Part shown: positions 7,082 through 7,083 of the stretch, piece by piece
How the letters are laid out: every line of letters begins with the position of its first letter
Position numbering within the stretch: the stretch's first letter is position 1
Assembly (NCBI GenBank): GCA_903928285.1
Contig: CAIYQH010000359.1
Location: 1 to 7,083 of the forward strand
DNA length: 7,083 nt
Direction of reading: 5' to 3'
Origin: an uncultured Bacteroidales bacterium
Lineage (GTDB): Bacteria; Bacteroidota; Bacteroidia; Bacteroidales; FEN-979
Translations under genes and position numbers: made by a program
The notes under the pieces: model-generated
What the model was told of the DNA's origin: nothing
Seen by the model: only the letters and a program-made list of their open reading frames with translations
Database searches by the model: none

Positions 7082-7083
7082 AA

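Noticed and set aside
7017..7083. Short open frames in the tail: one from ATG 7017 open to the edge, and one from ATG 7030 ending in TAA at 7081-7083 (17 codons)
   Set aside because: Both lie within the inverted-repeat element, encode low-complexity charged peptides, and have no ribosome-binding or promoter signal; repeat-derived frames of this sort are commonly spurious.
1..7083. Searched by eye for CRISPR repeats, tRNA or rRNA genes, transposase or integrase genes, phage genes and toxin-antitoxin pairs
   Set aside because: None seen: coding sequence is nearly continuous and all frames are accounted for by conserved metabolic genes.

Overview
The window looks like ordinary chromosomal sequence from a member of the Bacteroidota, probably an uncultured environmental lineage of the Bacteroidales/Marinilabiliales type. 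The reasons are: a perfect Bacteroidota-style -7 promoter box (TAnnTTTG) ahead of the transporter gene; general absence of Shine-Dalgarno sequences before the starts; a 614-residue periplasmic glycoside hydrolase with the size and architecture of SusA; and a peptidase M49 tail of the bacterial type. The assignment to phylum is inference from these traits, not from a marker gene.

Layout. (1) 1-414: the C-terminal 137 residues of a dipeptidyl peptidase III-like (M49) protein, cut by the left edge. (2) 427-1434: a SAM-dependent O-methyltransferase of the caffeate/acetylserotonin type, 12 bases downstream on the same strand. (3) 1482-2237 (minus): a dipeptidase E (PepE, peptidase S51), convergent with the methyltransferase. 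(4) 2238-2295: a short divergent promoter region. (5) 2296-6978: three plus-strand genes for alpha-glucan use, namely an SLC45/GPH-type MFS sugar transporter, a short-form 4-alpha-glucanotransferase (MalQ, GH77), and a secreted SusA-like cyclomaltodextrinase/neopullulanase (GH13). (6) 6979-7083: noncoding tail carrying a repeat-like element with two interleaved inverted pairs. No gap between genes exceeds about 105 bases.

How the genes fit together. The GH13 enzyme should act in the periplasm on maltodextrins, the MFS protein is a plausible inner-membrane carrier for the resulting maltose or short oligosaccharides, and MalQ disproportionates them in the cytoplasm. This is a compact periplasm-to-cytoplasm maltodextrin pathway; the outer-membrane SusC/SusD pair and a regulator are not inside the window. 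The left-hand genes (M49 and S51 peptidases) are both peptidase families acting on short peptides, with the methyltransferase between them having no visible partner.

I find no sign of an undescribed multi-gene system, phage, transposon, CRISPR array or RNA gene. The points most worth a second look are the overlapping divergent promoters around 2228-2270 (which bear on the pepE start), the interleaved inverted repeats at 7026-7081, and a LacI-operator-like palindrome before malQ.
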